Source: an uncultured Alteromonadaceae bacterium (GTDB taxonomy: Bacteria; Pseudomonadota; Gammaproteobacteria; Enterobacterales; Alteromonadaceae). Taken from it: 64,000 nt of DNA. The stretch's first letter is position 1. Every line of letters starts with the position of its first letter. Shown piece after piece: positions 29,189-38,338 of this stretch. The notes under the pieces were generated by a model. It was not told the DNA's origin and ran no database searches. It saw nothing but the letters and a program-made list of their open reading frames with translations. The translations under genes were made by a program, and so were the position numbers. The stretch covers positions 1-64,000 of the forward strand of contig CANMXU010000014.1 in NCBI GenBank assembly GCA_947501935.1, given 5' to 3'.

Positions 29189-30742
29189 TTAATGGCCGTT
29201 AATTAATTGGCCATTGACATCAATGGTATCGCTTGGTGTAGCTAATTCATCATCCCAACGCAGCGGTGGCACTTTGCCAAATGACGGCTCGTGTACACCA
29301 AAAGTACAAATGGGGCCATAAGGGTAGGTTTGTGTTAAATAATAACCATATACGCCGTTAATATCGGTTGCGCCATTGCATTCATCTAAATTGCCGGTAT
29401 TGCCATTATCAAACACCCAGTCATCAATGTACCTGCCTAAAGGCACACCAAAAGGTTCATTAGTAAATGAAAAGTCAAAATCTCCCGGACGATTTTCCAC
29501 ATCCCAAGGGGTAGGCGGTGTGCCATGCTCTTGAAAAGGTGCGGTGTTGGTATAAGGTACGCGCGATTGGCCAAAACCATTGCTGTCAGGATTTAAGCCC
29601 CAGTTTTTTAATACATAGCCTGATGTTGCTTTAACTAATTCACCTGATTGATTAACAAACCAATGACCATAAATGGGAAAGCCATCTTTGGCAAAACCAA
29701 TGAGTGGCGAGCCGTTAGCCAAGAGCGGCTCATCGGCATCGTCATTATGCTGTAAGGGGTGAGTAATCGCATGGTAATGATAAGTACCTTCAAAACCATG
29801 GCCGTAATATTCATCAAAAATAGCAGCCATATTTTCAGCTTCTGGCTCTTGTATGGTGTAGGCGGGAATTTCAAACCACACTGAACCTGGACCACAGCCT
29901 GTAGCATTACCGGCAGCATTAACTCGTTCATGGCTTGGGTTATAGCAAAAGCCTGAGTCCATTGCTATGCCAATACCATTAAGTAACACTCCGTCATAAT
30001 CCATAAAATTGCTTGGGTTTCTGTCGGTATCATCAGCAATACGAGGATTGGAAAATTGAGGGTTTACTGGAATATAGGTAATTTGCATATCGTCATGGTC
30101 AATTTCGGTCACCCAAACATTTATTTGATTAGGCGCGCCTACGCCCCAACCAAAGTCATGATTTGGGATCATGTTATGTCGCATTCTACAATGTGTTGCT
30201 AGCTCTGGTACCGTAGTGGGGAGTACATTTTCGTAGTTCCAACCACCAGCAATATGTGGGTTATCGGGGTCTTGAATATAGTTGCCGCTAACAATAACTA
30301 AATCAATTTCAACAATACTTTGAGTATCAATGCCTGGAAAACTCGGGGCATTGTTAAGCGCGTTTGATTTGTCGTCAGCGCCCATCGAGCTATAGTCACC
30401 GTTATTGCTGTCGGTAGCATAAGTTTTACAATCAGGATTCCTATTGGAAAGTGCGACGTTAAGCATACCTGCTGCGGTTTCATTTAAGTCAGGATTACTG
30501 ATGTAAGCGTTTGGCTCAGGGGCTGGTATAGGAACTGGTTCGGGATCAGGGTCAGGAATAGGAACAGGAATCGGTGTTTGCTCAGGCTCTGGTGGTGTGG
30601 TTATAGGAGCAGGCTCAGAATGAGTATCTTCTGTATTGTCAGTTTCAGTGCCTGAGCCGCCGCATGCGGATAAAAACACACTAAATACCAGTACGGTTAA
30701 ATGAGGTAATTTAGGTAAATCGTGAAATGACAAGCTAAGCAT
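29189..30742 (-). CDS. YHYH-domain lipoprotein
   Basis: The 517-residue protein carries a lipoprotein signal with lipobox LSAC (about residue 27). A threonine/glutamate and proline-rich tether (PIPVPIPDPDPEPVPIPAPE) follows. The YHYH domain has GTYHYHA, then LIGFAKDGFPIYG. Many cysteines and histidines suggest metal binding. The YHYH family is common in marine bacteria and planktonic genomes but has no established function. It is convergent with the DUF5916 gene and separated from it by the heptamer array. It is upstream of nothing obvious on its own strand, so it is probably monocistronic. Confidence 0.88.
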   Translation of the reverse strand: MLSLSFHDLPKLPHLTVLVFSVFLSACGGSGTETDNTEDTHSEPAPITTPPEPEQTPIPVPIPDPDPEPVPIPAPEPNAYISNPDLNETAAGMLNVALSNRNPDCKTYATDSNNGDYSSMGADDKSNALNNAPSFPGIDTQSIVEIDLVIVSGNYIQDPDNPHIAGGWNYENVLPTTVPELATHCRMRHNMIPNHDFGWGVGAPNQINVWVTEIDHDDMQITYIPVNPQFSNPRIADDTDRNPSNFMDYDGVLLNGIGIAMDSGFCYNPSHERVNAAGNATGCGPGSVWFEIPAYTIQEPEAENMAAIFDEYYGHGFEGTYHYHAITHPLQHNDDADEPLLANGSPLIGFAKDGFPIYGHWFVNQSGELVKATSGYVLKNWGLNPDSNGFGQSRVPYTNTAPFQEHGTPPTPWDVENRPGDFDFSFTNEPFGVPLGRYIDDWVFDNGNTGNLDECNGATDINGVYGYYLTQTYPYGPICTFGVHEPSFGKVPPLRWDDELATPSDTIDVNGQLINGH

Positions 30743-31051
30743 AAAACACCCTTAAATTATTTAAATAATATTATTAGATACAAGATTGCCGTGGTGCTTT
30801 ATAAAGTTTTGTAGTAACAACACAGATAACTGCAAAATGTTGGCTATATAAGTTTAGCCATTAAGGTTAATAACGCTTGGTTAGTACTTTGGTTGACATG
30901 GCAAGGGCGATTTATTTTTTATTCTAAAAACTGCAGGGGAGCTGGTGGGATATATTTGTTGAAAATGCGGATAATTAAAAATTTAAAGCATGTTGTATGT
31001 GATAACCAACATGCTTCAAATTTTAGCTATTAAACGCAAAAATAGGGCGTA
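30743..31051. other. Intergenic region between ComFB and YHYH genes
   Basis: This 309-base stretch contains the ComFB gene terminator (30980-31016) and otherwise AT-rich sequence likely to hold the YHYH promoter. No gene is visible. Confidence 0.6.
30980..31016 (-). terminator. Terminator of the ComFB-family gene
   Basis: A perfect 10-bp stem AAGCATGTTG/CAACATGCTT (30986-30995 and 31007-31016) has an 11-base loop and, on the minus strand, is followed by TAAATTTTT. It lies about 35 bases after the ComFB gene stop. Confidence 0.75.
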
Positions 31052-31327
31052 TTAATACTCAGCTTCCATTTTGTGATTTTTCATAAAATCAAGCGCTTTG
31101 CTAATGGCCACTTTTACTTTGCTTTCCATTTCAAAACGCTCTGAGGCAGGTAAATAAAATGACATATCAACTTCGTGACGAATATATCGGGTTGGTAGTT
31201 GGTTTAAAACCACACAAGTGAGATCGGCGATAAAGTCTTCCCCGTACTTATCTTCTAGCTTTAATAGTAAAAATTGATCTAATACTAACTTTTCATAGTA
31301 GTTATGAATGTCATCAGAAATTCTCAT
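31052..31327 (-). CDS. ComFB family protein
   Basis: The 91-residue protein matches the 'late competence development ComFB' family pattern: IHNYYEKLVLDQ near the start, then DFIADLTCVVLNQLPTRYIRHEVDMSFYL. Members occur in cyanobacteria, Bacillus comF operons and many gammaproteobacteria. In cyanobacteria relatives bind cyclic dinucleotides; whether this one does is unknown. No competence gene is adjacent here. Because the window encodes two diguanylate cyclases, a nucleotide link is conceivable but unproven. It is monocistronic with its own terminator. Confidence 0.85.
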   Translation of the reverse strand: MRISDDIHNYYEKLVLDQFLLLKLEDKYGEDFIADLTCVVLNQLPTRYIRHEVDMSFYLPASERFEMESKVKVAISKALDFMKNHKMEAEY

Positions 31328-31465
31328 GTATTGTCCTTGCTTATCTTATCGTTATATTAATAAGACTAACCTGAGAGCTAATAAAATGCTACTTTTCTGC
31401 TGGCTTAATCATCGGTGATAAATTATCTCTTGTTGAAGGCGATAAACTATTTAAAGCTAGTAAGG

Positions 31466-32089
31466 TTAGCGGGGTTTAATAAAACGCTTTTCTGAAAACT
31501 CTATCTGTTGCTCTATTTTAGAAATGGCTTGGCGACAGCGGCCTAAACGTTGGTGTAGAGCAAGTATTTCTTGTGACAAGTTTTGCTGGGTAACACTTTG
31601 GCTGTTATTGGTACGCTGCTGCTCACGGTCATAAATCATTGCTGCTAGGCGGCGTTCAAATTCATGATGCTCAGCTAATTTCTGGTGTAAGTCATGGCTT
31701 GATTGCATCACATTTTTTGCCGCTTTTTTGTAACGTTTACTTTTTATCGCATTTAAACGTTGCTGCGCGCCAACATGCATACTGTTGTTGGCATTGAGTG
31801 CGGTAACTAGTGAAGAAATTTGTTTCTCTAATAAAGGCAGTTGATTAAAAGCAAACTCGTTTTTACCAAGTGCGATAAGGCGGTTAAGTTCATCAACCTT
31901 ACGTTCAACTTCTTTAACATAAGGATAAAATTTATCGCTGTAAGTAACAAACATATCGTCAGAGAAAAGTGCGTTATCGGCTAATAATCGATGGGCCTTT
32001 AAATGGGCATTTTTTTTATCCGTTTGGTTAGCTTGTTCAGTTAACTGAGCAAGTAATACTTTGAAACGTTTAAATGCTGACAAGCTCAT
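31466..32089 (-). CDS. priC: Primosomal replication protein N'' (PriC)
   Basis: The 207-residue, mostly helical protein ends with the PriC signature: HHEFERRLAAMIYDREQQ, then LHQRLGRCRQAISKIEQQIE. PriC helps reload DnaB at stalled forks by binding single-stranded DNA, SSB and DnaB. It is somewhat longer than E. coli PriC (175 residues), mainly in its N-terminal half. It lies 75 bases downstream of the TSUP transporter gene on the same strand. Similarity is low in the N-terminal half, but the C-terminal signature is convincing. Confidence 0.85.
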   Translation of the reverse strand: MSLSAFKRFKVLLAQLTEQANQTDKKNAHLKAHRLLADNALFSDDMFVTYSDKFYPYVKEVERKVDELNRLIALGKNEFAFNQLPLLEKQISSLVTALNANNSMHVGAQQRLNAIKSKRYKKAAKNVMQSSHDLHQKLAEHHEFERRLAAMIYDREQQRTNNSQSVTQQNLSQEILALHQRLGRCRQAISKIEQQIEFSEKRFIKPR

Positions 32090-32164
32090 AATTTACCTGA
32101 TATATAACTGTGAGGTTTCATTTTAAATTTTTATAAAATTCATCTTAGCAGCAGTTTTTACTTA

Positions 32165-32938
32165 TTATAACCATGCTTGATAAGCCAAGTTAACAGACAT
32201 TACTATGACTACCACAATAAAAATAGGACGAATGAACTTTCCACCATATTTAATTGCCGAACGGGCACCAATCCATGCGCCGCACATAATGAATAACCCC
32301 ATCGAAATACCTAGCAGGGCATTAACATGGCCTAAATAAATAAAAGTAAGCAAACTACAAAAATTACTAACAAAGTTAGTTGAGCGGGCAAGGCCACAGC
32401 TTAGCAGAATGTTTACCTTATATAGTAGGTTGGAAGACGCCATCCAAAATGCGCCAGTACCAGGGCCGGCTACGCCATCATAAAACCCTAGGATAAAACC
32501 TTGAATAATTTGTTTGGCTTTAATAACTGGGTTTAATAATGGCAGCCCTGCGGTGCTTTCAACAACAGACTTGGCTAATAAAGTATAAAGGGCGGTTATA
32601 GCAATTAAAATAGGTAATACTTTTTCAAGAAACTCGGTACTCAAATAATTAACTATCAAGGTGCCAATAACAGCGCCAATTGCGGTAAATATAATGGAAA
32701 GTCGCCAAAACTTAGGGTCAAAGAGTTTCTTACGATAGAAGGTAATTGATGCGGTTAACGAGCCGAATGAAGCGGCTAATTTGTTTGTACCCAAGGCTAC
32801 ATGTGCCGGTAAGCCAATGGTTAATAGAGTCGGTACGGTTAACATACCACCACCGCCAACAATAGCGTCGATGAAACCAGCAATAAAGCCAACACCACAT
32901 AAGGTTATCCATAATGTGATATCTAAACTTAGTTCCAT
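32165..32938 (-). CDS. TSUP (TauE/SafE) family transporter, YfcA-like
   Basis: The 257-residue membrane protein has about eight helices and the TSUP signature GFIAGFIDAIVGGGGMLTVP at the start, with a second half-repeat motif GFYDGVAGPGTGAFW. TSUP proteins export or import sulfur-containing or organic anions (sulfite, sulfoacetate, taurine products). YfcA is the closest E. coli relative by pattern. The substrate is unassigned. It is divergent from rpsB, with a 465-base gap between the starts. Confidence 0.88.
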   Translation of the reverse strand: MELSLDITLWITLCGVGFIAGFIDAIVGGGGMLTVPTLLTIGLPAHVALGTNKLAASFGSLTASITFYRKKLFDPKFWRLSIIFTAIGAVIGTLIVNYLSTEFLEKVLPILIAITALYTLLAKSVVESTAGLPLLNPVIKAKQIIQGFILGFYDGVAGPGTGAFWMASSNLLYKVNILLSCGLARSTNFVSNFCSLLTFIYLGHVNALLGISMGLFIMCGAWIGARSAIKYGGKFIRPIFIVVVIVMSVNLAYQAWL

Positions 32939-33191
32939 AGTAAACCTAGTTCCATTTTAAACTTAGCCCCGTTATTACCTAGCTCTATATTAAAAAGCCC
33001 TGATAAATTAAAAACGGGAGTTTAGCATAAGCACTGGTATTACCAACGAGCACCTTAGTGATCTTTTGTAATTTGAGCTAACTTTTTTAAACTATCTAAT
33101 AGCTTTTTTATCGATAGTTTTCTATTGATAAACTTTTTCATTGCTGTATTCGTTGTTAATAGATAATTCGCTGGTGAAATATCTCATATTA

Positions 33192-33200
33192 TGGTATAAA
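33192..33200 (+). promoter_or_regulatory. Candidate rpsB promoter (extended -10)
   Basis: TGGTATAAA fits an extended -10 element (TGnTATAAT). It is followed by a GC-rich discriminator, GTGCGCC, typical of stringently controlled ribosomal promoters. No good -35 is seen. The predicted leader would be about 195 bases. Confidence 0.5.
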
Positions 33201-33324
33201 GTGCGCCGCTGAATAAAGCGCCTTGTTTTCAATTATGGATTTGGTCTTTATCAGCAACTAAATGGTATTGTAAAAATTACAATATTTTAACTATAAACTC
33301 ACATACATCTTTTTAAGGTATACC

Positions 33325-33389
33325 GGGGTGCTCCGCTTGAAATTTCAAGCCAAGGGTCGTGTATATTGGATGTATGAACGCTTAACCCC
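33325..33389 (+). promoter_or_regulatory. rpsB leader structure, probable S2 autoregulatory element
   Basis: The leader contains GGGGT (33325-33329) able to pair with ACCCC (33385-33389). Between them is a perfect palindromic hairpin, GCTTGAAATTTCAAGC (33335-33350). In gammaproteobacteria the rpsB 5' leader is known to form a conserved structure through which S2 represses rpsB-tsf. Position (ending 14 bases before the ATG) and layout agree with that; the assignment is by analogy. Confidence 0.7.
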
Positions 33390-33403
33390 ATAAAGGAAAA
33401 TTC

Positions 33404-34132
33404 ATGCCAAACGTTTCTATGCGCGATATGCTTAAAGCCGGTGTTCACTTCGGTCACAAAACCCGTTACTGGAACCCAAAAATGAAATCTTACATTTTTG
33501 GTTCACGTGATAAAGTTCATATCATCAACCTTGAACAAACTGTTCCAATGTTTAACGAAGCATTAGCTTTCTTAAACAACGTTTCTTCTAAAAAAGGTAA
33601 AGTTTTATTTGTTGGTACTAAACGTGCTGCAAGTGATGCGGTAAAAGCTGCTGCAGAAAAATGTGATCAATTCTACGTTAATCACCGTTGGTTAGGTGGT
33701 ATGTTGACTAACTGGAAAACAGTTCGTCAATCAATCAAACGTTTAAAAGATTTAGAAGCTCAAAGCACAGATGGCACATTCGATGCGCTAACTAAGAAAG
33801 AAGCTTTGATGCGTACTCGTGAAATGGAAAAACTTGACAAAAGTCTTGGTGGTATTAAAAACATGGGTGGTTTACCTGATGCTTTATTTATCATTGATGC
33901 TGATCACGAGCACATCTCAATTAAAGAAGCTAACAACCTAGGTATCCCAGTAATTTCTGTTGTTGATACTAACTCAAACCCAGATGGTGTTGATTACATT
34001 GTTCCTGGTAACGATGATGCGATTCGCGCTGTGACCTTATACTTAGACTCAGCTGCAAACGCTGTTCTTGAAGGTCGTGAGCAAAACATCGCAGTTCAAG
34101 CTGAAAAAGACGGTTTTGTTGAAGCAGAATAA
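33404..34132 (+). CDS. rpsB: 30S ribosomal protein S2
   Basis: The 242-residue S2 begins [20 protein letters not shown], the universal signature, and has [25 protein letters not shown] and the second S2 signature near [19 protein letters not shown]. It binds the 30S head-platform junction. It is cotranscribed with tsf through a hairpin-containing gap. An AAGGA ribosome-binding site precedes the ATG. Codon choice and spacing look typical of a highly expressed gene. Confidence 0.98.
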   Translation: MPNVSMRDMLKAGVHFGHKTRYWNPKMKSYIFGSRDKVHIINLEQTVPMFNEALAFLNNVSSKKGKVLFVGTKRAASDAVKAAAEKCDQFYVNHRWLGGMLTNWKTVRQSIKRLKDLEAQSTDGTFDALTKKEALMRTREMEKLDKSLGGIKNMGGLPDALFIIDADHEHISIKEANNLGIPVISVVDTNSNPDGVDYIVPGNDDAIRAVTLYLDSAANAVLEGREQNIAVQAEKDGFVEAE

Positions 34133-34161
34133 TCGCTTTAGTTAACCCTAATTTAGCATTT

Positions 34162-34196
34162 GATGCAGAAGTGTAAGCTTCTGCATCTTATTTAAA
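34162..34196 (+). terminator. Attenuator-like hairpin between rpsB and tsf
   Basis: A perfect 10-bp stem GATGCAGAAG/CTTCTGCATC (34162-34171 and 34178-34187) is followed by a weak T-rich stretch TTATTT. As in E. coli, a partial terminator here could set the rpsB:tsf transcript ratio. Confidence 0.65.
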
Positions 34197-34225
34197 CATT
34201 ATTTGAATTTTTGAGGAATACACTC

Positions 34226-35086
34226 ATGGCAATTACTGCTGCACAGGTTAAAGAATTACGTGAACGTACCGCTGCTGGTATGATGGACTGTAAAAAAGCT
34301 TTGCAAGAAGCTAACGGTGACATGGAACTAGCAATCGAAAACATGCGTAAATCAGGCCAAGCGAAAGCGGCCAAAAAAGCGGGTAACATCGCTGCTGAAG
34401 GTCAAATCATCATCAAAGATGGCGTTTTACTTGAAGTTAACTGTCAAACAGATTTCGTAGCAAAAGATGATAACTTCTTAGCATTTGCTAACAAAGTTGC
34501 TGAAGCTGCTGCTGTAACTAAGCCTTCAATTGAAGAATTGCAAGCGCAATTTGAAGAAGAGCGTGTTGCACTTGTTACTAAAATTGGTGAAAACATCAAC
34601 GTACGTCGCGTAGCATACGTAGACGGCGCTACATTAGCTTCATACAAACACGGTGCTACAATCGGTGTTGTTGTTGCTGGTGAAGGTGATGCTGAATCAC
34701 TTAAGCACATTGCAATGCACGTTGCTGCTAGCAAGCCAGAATTCATCAACCCTACAGATGTTCCAGCTAGCGTAGTGGAAAATGAACAGCGTATTCAACT
34801 TGATATCTTAAAAGCTGAAAATGATGCTCTTGAAGAAAACAAGAAGAAGCCTGTAGACCTTCTTGAAAAAATCATCATTGGTCGCATGAAGAAGTTCACT
34901 GGTGAAATTTCTTTAACTGGTCAAGCTTTCATCATGGAACCTAAGAAAACTGTTGGTGCTGTTCTTAAAGAGAAAGGCCTAACAATTTCTAACTTTGTTC
35001 GTTTAGAAGTTGGCGAAGGTATCGAGAAAAAAGAAGAAGATTTTGCTGCTGAAGTAGAAGCGCAAATCGCTGCTGCTAAGTCTTAA
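34226..35086 (+). CDS. tsf: Elongation factor Ts
   Basis: The 286-residue EF-Ts is the guanine nucleotide exchange factor for EF-Tu. It starts at the ATG at 34226 ([20 protein letters not shown]), with TGAGGAA just upstream; the frame stays open 15 bases further to a TTG that overlaps this ribosome-binding site and is unlikely. The N-terminal UBA-like part, the first signature ([15 protein letters not shown]) and the core [14 protein letters not shown] are present. It follows rpsB by 93 bases and ends before two hairpins, the second a terminator. Confidence 0.98.
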   Translation: MAITAAQVKELRERTAAGMMDCKKALQEANGDMELAIENMRKSGQAKAAKKAGNIAAEGQIIIKDGVLLEVNCQTDFVAKDDNFLAFANKVAEAAAVTKPSIEELQAQFEEERVALVTKIGENINVRRVAYVDGATLASYKHGATIGVVVAGEGDAESLKHIAMHVAASKPEFINPTDVPASVVENEQRIQLDILKAENDALEENKKKPVDLLEKIIIGRMKKFTGEISLTGQAFIMEPKKTVGAVLKEKGLTISNFVRLEVGEGIEKKEEDFAAEVEAQIAAAKS

Positions 35087-35189
35087 GTGCTGATTGTTGA
35101 ATAAATTTTCAACAAATGAGTAATAAAAGACCGCGAAAGCATTCTTTTTTCTATTAAGACTTTCGATAGTCTGCTAAACGTATTAAAAT

Positions 35190-35222
35190 AGCCGCGGTCA
35201 AATTCGACCACGGCTTTTTTTT
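35190..35222 (+). terminator. Terminator of rpsB-tsf
   Basis: A GC-rich stem AGCCGCGGTC/GACCACGGCT with one mismatch is followed by eight T residues. It sits between tsf and pyrH, so pyrH needs read-through or its own promoter. Confidence 0.82.
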
Positions 35223-35243
35223 ATCTACAGGAATGTTTATTTT

Positions 35244-35987
35244 ATGAGCATCAACCCCAAACCAACTTATCGTCGTATTCTTTTAAAACTTAGCGGTGAA
35301 GCCTTAATGGGCGAAGAAGGATTCGGTATCGACCCTAAAGTACTTGACCGCATGGCTCAAGAAATTAAAGAACTTATAGAAATGGGTATTCAAGTAGGCC
35401 TTGTTATTGGCGGCGGTAACTTATTCCGCGGCAAAGGTTTAGCTGAAGCCGGTATGAACCGTGTGGTTGGTGATCAAATGGGCATGTTAGCAACCGTGAT
35501 GAACGGCTTAGCTATGCGTGATGCTTTGCATCGTGCTTTTGTAAATGCCCGCTTAATGTCAGCCATTGATTTAGCCGGTGTTTGTGATAGATACAACTGG
35601 GCTGATGCAATCAGCTTATTAAAATCGGGTCGTGTAGTTATATTTAGTGCTGGTACTGGTAACCCTTTCTTTACTACCGATTCAGCAGCGTGCTTACGCG
35701 GCATTGAAATTGAAGCCGATTTAGTGATCAAAGCAACTAAAGTTGACGGCGTTTATTCAGCTGATCCGGTGAAAAACCCTGAAGCAGAACTTTATTCGCA
35801 CTTAACTTATAACGAAGTATTGGAAAAAGAATTACAAGTAATGGACTTAGCGGCATTTACCTTAGCGCGCGACCATAACATGCCATTACGCATTTTTAAT
35901 ATGAATAAACCCGGTGCTTTAAAAGCCGTTGTTATGGGTGAGCTTGAAGGCACAACGATAGATCACGCAGACAATTTACCTAAATAA
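35244..35987 (+). CDS. pyrH: UMP kinase
   Basis: The 247-residue hexameric bacterial UMP kinase (amino-acid-kinase fold) phosphorylates UMP to UDP. Motifs include [11 protein letters not shown] at the N-terminus, [12 protein letters not shown], and [20 protein letters not shown]. It follows the tsf terminator by 21 bases, with a CAGGAA ribosome-binding site. Length and sequence are typical of the family. The next gene, frr, lies 81 bases downstream. Confidence 0.98.
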   Translation: MSINPKPTYRRILLKLSGEALMGEEGFGIDPKVLDRMAQEIKELIEMGIQVGLVIGGGNLFRGKGLAEAGMNRVVGDQMGMLATVMNGLAMRDALHRAFVNARLMSAIDLAGVCDRYNWADAISLLKSGRVVIFSAGTGNPFFTTDSAACLRGIEIEADLVIKATKVDGVYSADPVKNPEAELYSHLTYNEVLEKELQVMDLAAFTLARDHNMPLRIFNMNKPGALKAVVMGELEGTTIDHADNLPK

Positions 35988-36068
35988 CGTTTGCCAAAGA
36001 TAAATATTTGCCAAAAATTTAAGAATTAATGATTGCACTTATTAGTTGCATATAAGAGGAATATTAAA

Positions 36069-36626
36069 GTGATAAACGAGATAAAAGAAGACGCCCAAGA
36101 CCGTATGGGTAAAAGTATTGAAGCATTAAAAAGTCACCTAAACAAGGTTAGAACTGGCCGTGCCCATACTTCACTACTTGATAATATTTCCGTGGATTAC
36201 TACGGTATGGAAACCCCACTTAACCAAGTTGGTAATATTTCTGTGCCTGATGCACGTAATTTAGCGATCACCGTTTTTGATAAAGGGATGATCTCAGCCG
36301 TTGAAAAAGCGATTTTAAAATCAGACTTAGGCTTAAACCCGCAATCAAACGGTACCTTAATTCGTATTCCTCTTCCTCCTTTAACAGAAGAACGACGTAA
36401 AGACTTAGTTAAAGTGGTTCGTGGCGAAGCTGAAAACGGAAAGGTTGCTATTCGTAACATTCGCCGTGATGCAAATTCAGACTACAAAAGCTTATTAAAA
36501 GAAAAAGAGATAAGTGAAGATGAGTGTCATCAAGCAGAAGATGATATCCAAAAAATCACTGATATGTTTGTGAAAAAAGTTGATGAGTTATTAGCTTCTA
36601 AAGAAGCTGAGTTAATGGAAATATAA
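36069..36626 (+). CDS. frr: Ribosome recycling factor
   Basis: The 185-residue RRF splits post-termination ribosomes with EF-G. The start is GTG at 36069 (reading [13 protein letters not shown]), with GAGG 9 bases upstream; this matches the 185-residue E. coli protein. A longer frame from a TTG at 36033 would add 12 atypical residues. The three-helix bundle motifs [16 protein letters not shown] and [18 protein letters not shown] are intact. A hairpin with a T-tail lies between frr and uppS. Confidence 0.97.
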   Translation: MINEIKEDAQDRMGKSIEALKSHLNKVRTGRAHTSLLDNISVDYYGMETPLNQVGNISVPDARNLAITVFDKGMISAVEKAILKSDLGLNPQSNGTLIRIPLPPLTEERRKDLVKVVRGEAENGKVAIRNIRRDANSDYKSLLKEKEISEDECHQAEDDIQKITDMFVKKVDELLASKEAELMEI

Positions 36627-36645
36627 CGTTAAATCGTTAATAAAT

Positions 36646-36678
36646 GCCGTAGTTTATTTCGAATAGCTACGGCGTTTT
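36646..36678 (+). terminator. Terminator-like hairpin after frr
   Basis: A 7-bp stem GCCGTAG/CTACGGC (36646-36652 and 36667-36673) with a 14-base loop is followed by GTTTTT. It lies in the 69-base gap before uppS and may act as a partial terminator. Confidence 0.7.
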
Positions 36679-36695
36679 TGTAAGTTGGAGAGTCT

Positions 36696-37457
36696 GTGAG
36701 CAATTCAAGTACTGATATGCCAAGTAATAATATTCCACAACATGTTGCTGTTATTATGGACGGCAATGGCCGTTGGGCTAAGTTACAAGGAAAAACTCGC
36801 GTATCTGGTCATAAAGCTGGCGTTGAAACTGTTCGTTCAACAGTAACAACGGCAAGGAAATTAGGCATTAAAGCCTTAACAGTTTTTGCTTTTAGTAGTG
36901 AAAATTGGCGCCGACCTGAAAAAGAAGTTAGCGTTTTAATGGACTTATTTATGTTTGTTTTAACGCGAGAAGTTAAGCGTTTACACAAGCATGGTATTCG
37001 TTTTCAAGTGATCGGCGACTTGAGTCGTTTTTCAACAAAATTGCAAAAAAACATTCATGCGGCACAACAATTAACCATTAATAATGAAGGTATGGTATTG
37101 TCAGTTGCTGCTAATTATGGCGGCCGTTGGGATATTACCGAAGCTGCGCGAAAATTAGCTGAAAAAGTGGCTAATGATGAGCTTGCCGCAAGTGATATTA
37201 CCGAAGAAAGTTTAAATGAACACACCAGTTTGGCGAATTTGCCAGAACTAGATTTATTGATCCGCACCGGCGGAGATTTTCGTATTAGTAACTTTTTGTT
37301 GTGGCAAGCCGCTTATGCCGAATTTTATTTTACTGATACTTTATGGCCTGATTTTAACGAGCAACAATTTTTGCAGGCCATTGATGTATTTGACCAGCGA
37401 GAAAGACGCTTTGGTCAAACAGGTGAACAAGTCACCGTTAAAAACGATAATTTATAA
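36696..37457 (+). CDS. uppS: (2E,6E)-farnesyl-diphosphate-specific undecaprenyl diphosphate synthase
   Basis: The 253-residue cis-prenyltransferase makes the C55 carrier lipid precursor for peptidoglycan and O-antigen. The [14 protein letters not shown] motif carries the catalytic aspartate and diphosphate-binding residues. [10 protein letters not shown] and [19 protein letters not shown] complete the signature set. The start is GTG at 36696 with GGAG 5 bases upstream. It is 12 bases upstream of cdsA, so the two are coupled. Confidence 0.97.
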   Translation: MSNSSTDMPSNNIPQHVAVIMDGNGRWAKLQGKTRVSGHKAGVETVRSTVTTARKLGIKALTVFAFSSENWRRPEKEVSVLMDLFMFVLTREVKRLHKHGIRFQVIGDLSRFSTKLQKNIHAAQQLTINNEGMVLSVAANYGGRWDITEAARKLAEKVANDELAASDITEESLNEHTSLANLPELDLLIRTGGDFRISNFLLWQAAYAEFYFTDTLWPDFNEQQFLQAIDVFDQRERRFGQTGEQVTVKNDNL

Positions 37458-37469
37458 AAGGGTTACGAC

Positions 37470-38336
37470 TTGCTAAAACAACGAATTCTTACGGCTTTAA
37501 TATTAGCCCCAGCAGCTATTTTAGCTATTTTTTATTTGCCGCTACCGTACTTTGCTGGCATGTTATTAGCTGTAATGGCGATAGGTGCTTGGGAGTGGGG
37601 GCCTTTAATGGGCTTTGCCAATAAAAGACGCCGTTTAGCGTTTGTAGCGACAAATATTTTGCTCATTGGTGCTTTGTGGTTTTATTTTCCGCCGGGTCAA
37701 CTATGGCTCGATAATGTTACTTTAAATCAGTCAATCATCTACTTATTGTGGTTATCTGTCGCTTGGTGGTTGTTGTCAGCCATTCTCACTTTCGCTTACC
37801 CTAAATGCAGTAAATTTTGGTCTGCCCATCGCTCAGTACGTGGCATATTTGGCTGGTTAACATTGGTACCAACTTGGCTAGCTTTTATTGTTATACGTGG
37901 CAATGAATATCAAACCGACCCATACCATGGCGCGCAATTATTAATGGCTTTGTTTATTATGGTATGGAGCGCAGATGTTGGTGCATACTTTGTTGGTAAG
38001 GCCATTGGTAAACACAAGTTAATGCCTAACGTGAGCCCAGGGAAAACTTTAGAAGGCTTTTTAGGCGGTGTTGTTTTTGCTTGTATATTAGTGCTTGTTT
38101 CGGGTTATTTATTACAATGGAATAGCAGCCAGTTTTCATTGGCTATTACCGTGACAGTTATTATTACAACCATTTCAGTGCTGGGTGATTTAAACGAAAG
38201 CATGTTTAAACGCCAAGCTGGCGTTAAAGACAGTGGCACCATTTTACCGGGCCATGGCGGAATATTAGATCGCATTGATAGCTTAACCGCCACCGCACCA
38301 ATTTTCGCACTTTGTTATGCCTTGATAGGCTGGTAG
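37470..38336 (+). CDS. cdsA: Phosphatidate cytidylyltransferase
   Basis: The 288-residue integral membrane enzyme makes CDP-diacylglycerol from phosphatidate and CTP, the precursor of all membrane phospholipids. About eight helices are visible. The C-terminal CDS signature is intact: [13 protein letters not shown] followed by [12 protein letters not shown], carrying the metal-binding aspartates. The start is TTG at 37470, with a GGGTTA stretch upstream; no nearby ATG would preserve the first helix. It almost touches dxr (2 bases between the cdsA stop and the chosen dxr start). Confidence 0.96.
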   Translation: MLKQRILTALILAPAAILAIFYLPLPYFAGMLLAVMAIGAWEWGPLMGFANKRRRLAFVATNILLIGALWFYFPPGQLWLDNVTLNQSIIYLLWLSVAWWLLSAILTFAYPKCSKFWSAHRSVRGIFGWLTLVPTWLAFIVIRGNEYQTDPYHGAQLLMALFIMVWSADVGAYFVGKAIGKHKLMPNVSPGKTLEGFLGGVVFACILVLVSGYLLQWNSSQFSLAITVTVIITTISVLGDLNESMFKRQAGVKDSGTILPGHGGILDRIDSLTATAPIFALCYALIGW

Positions 38337-38338
38337 GC

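Larger units (their letters stand above)
32939..33403. other. Divergent upstream region of rpsB
   Basis: This 465-base region separates the TSUP gene from rpsB. It holds a candidate rpsB promoter at 33192-33200 and the structured S2 leader just before the gene. The rest is AT-rich with no coding potential. Confidence 0.6.
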
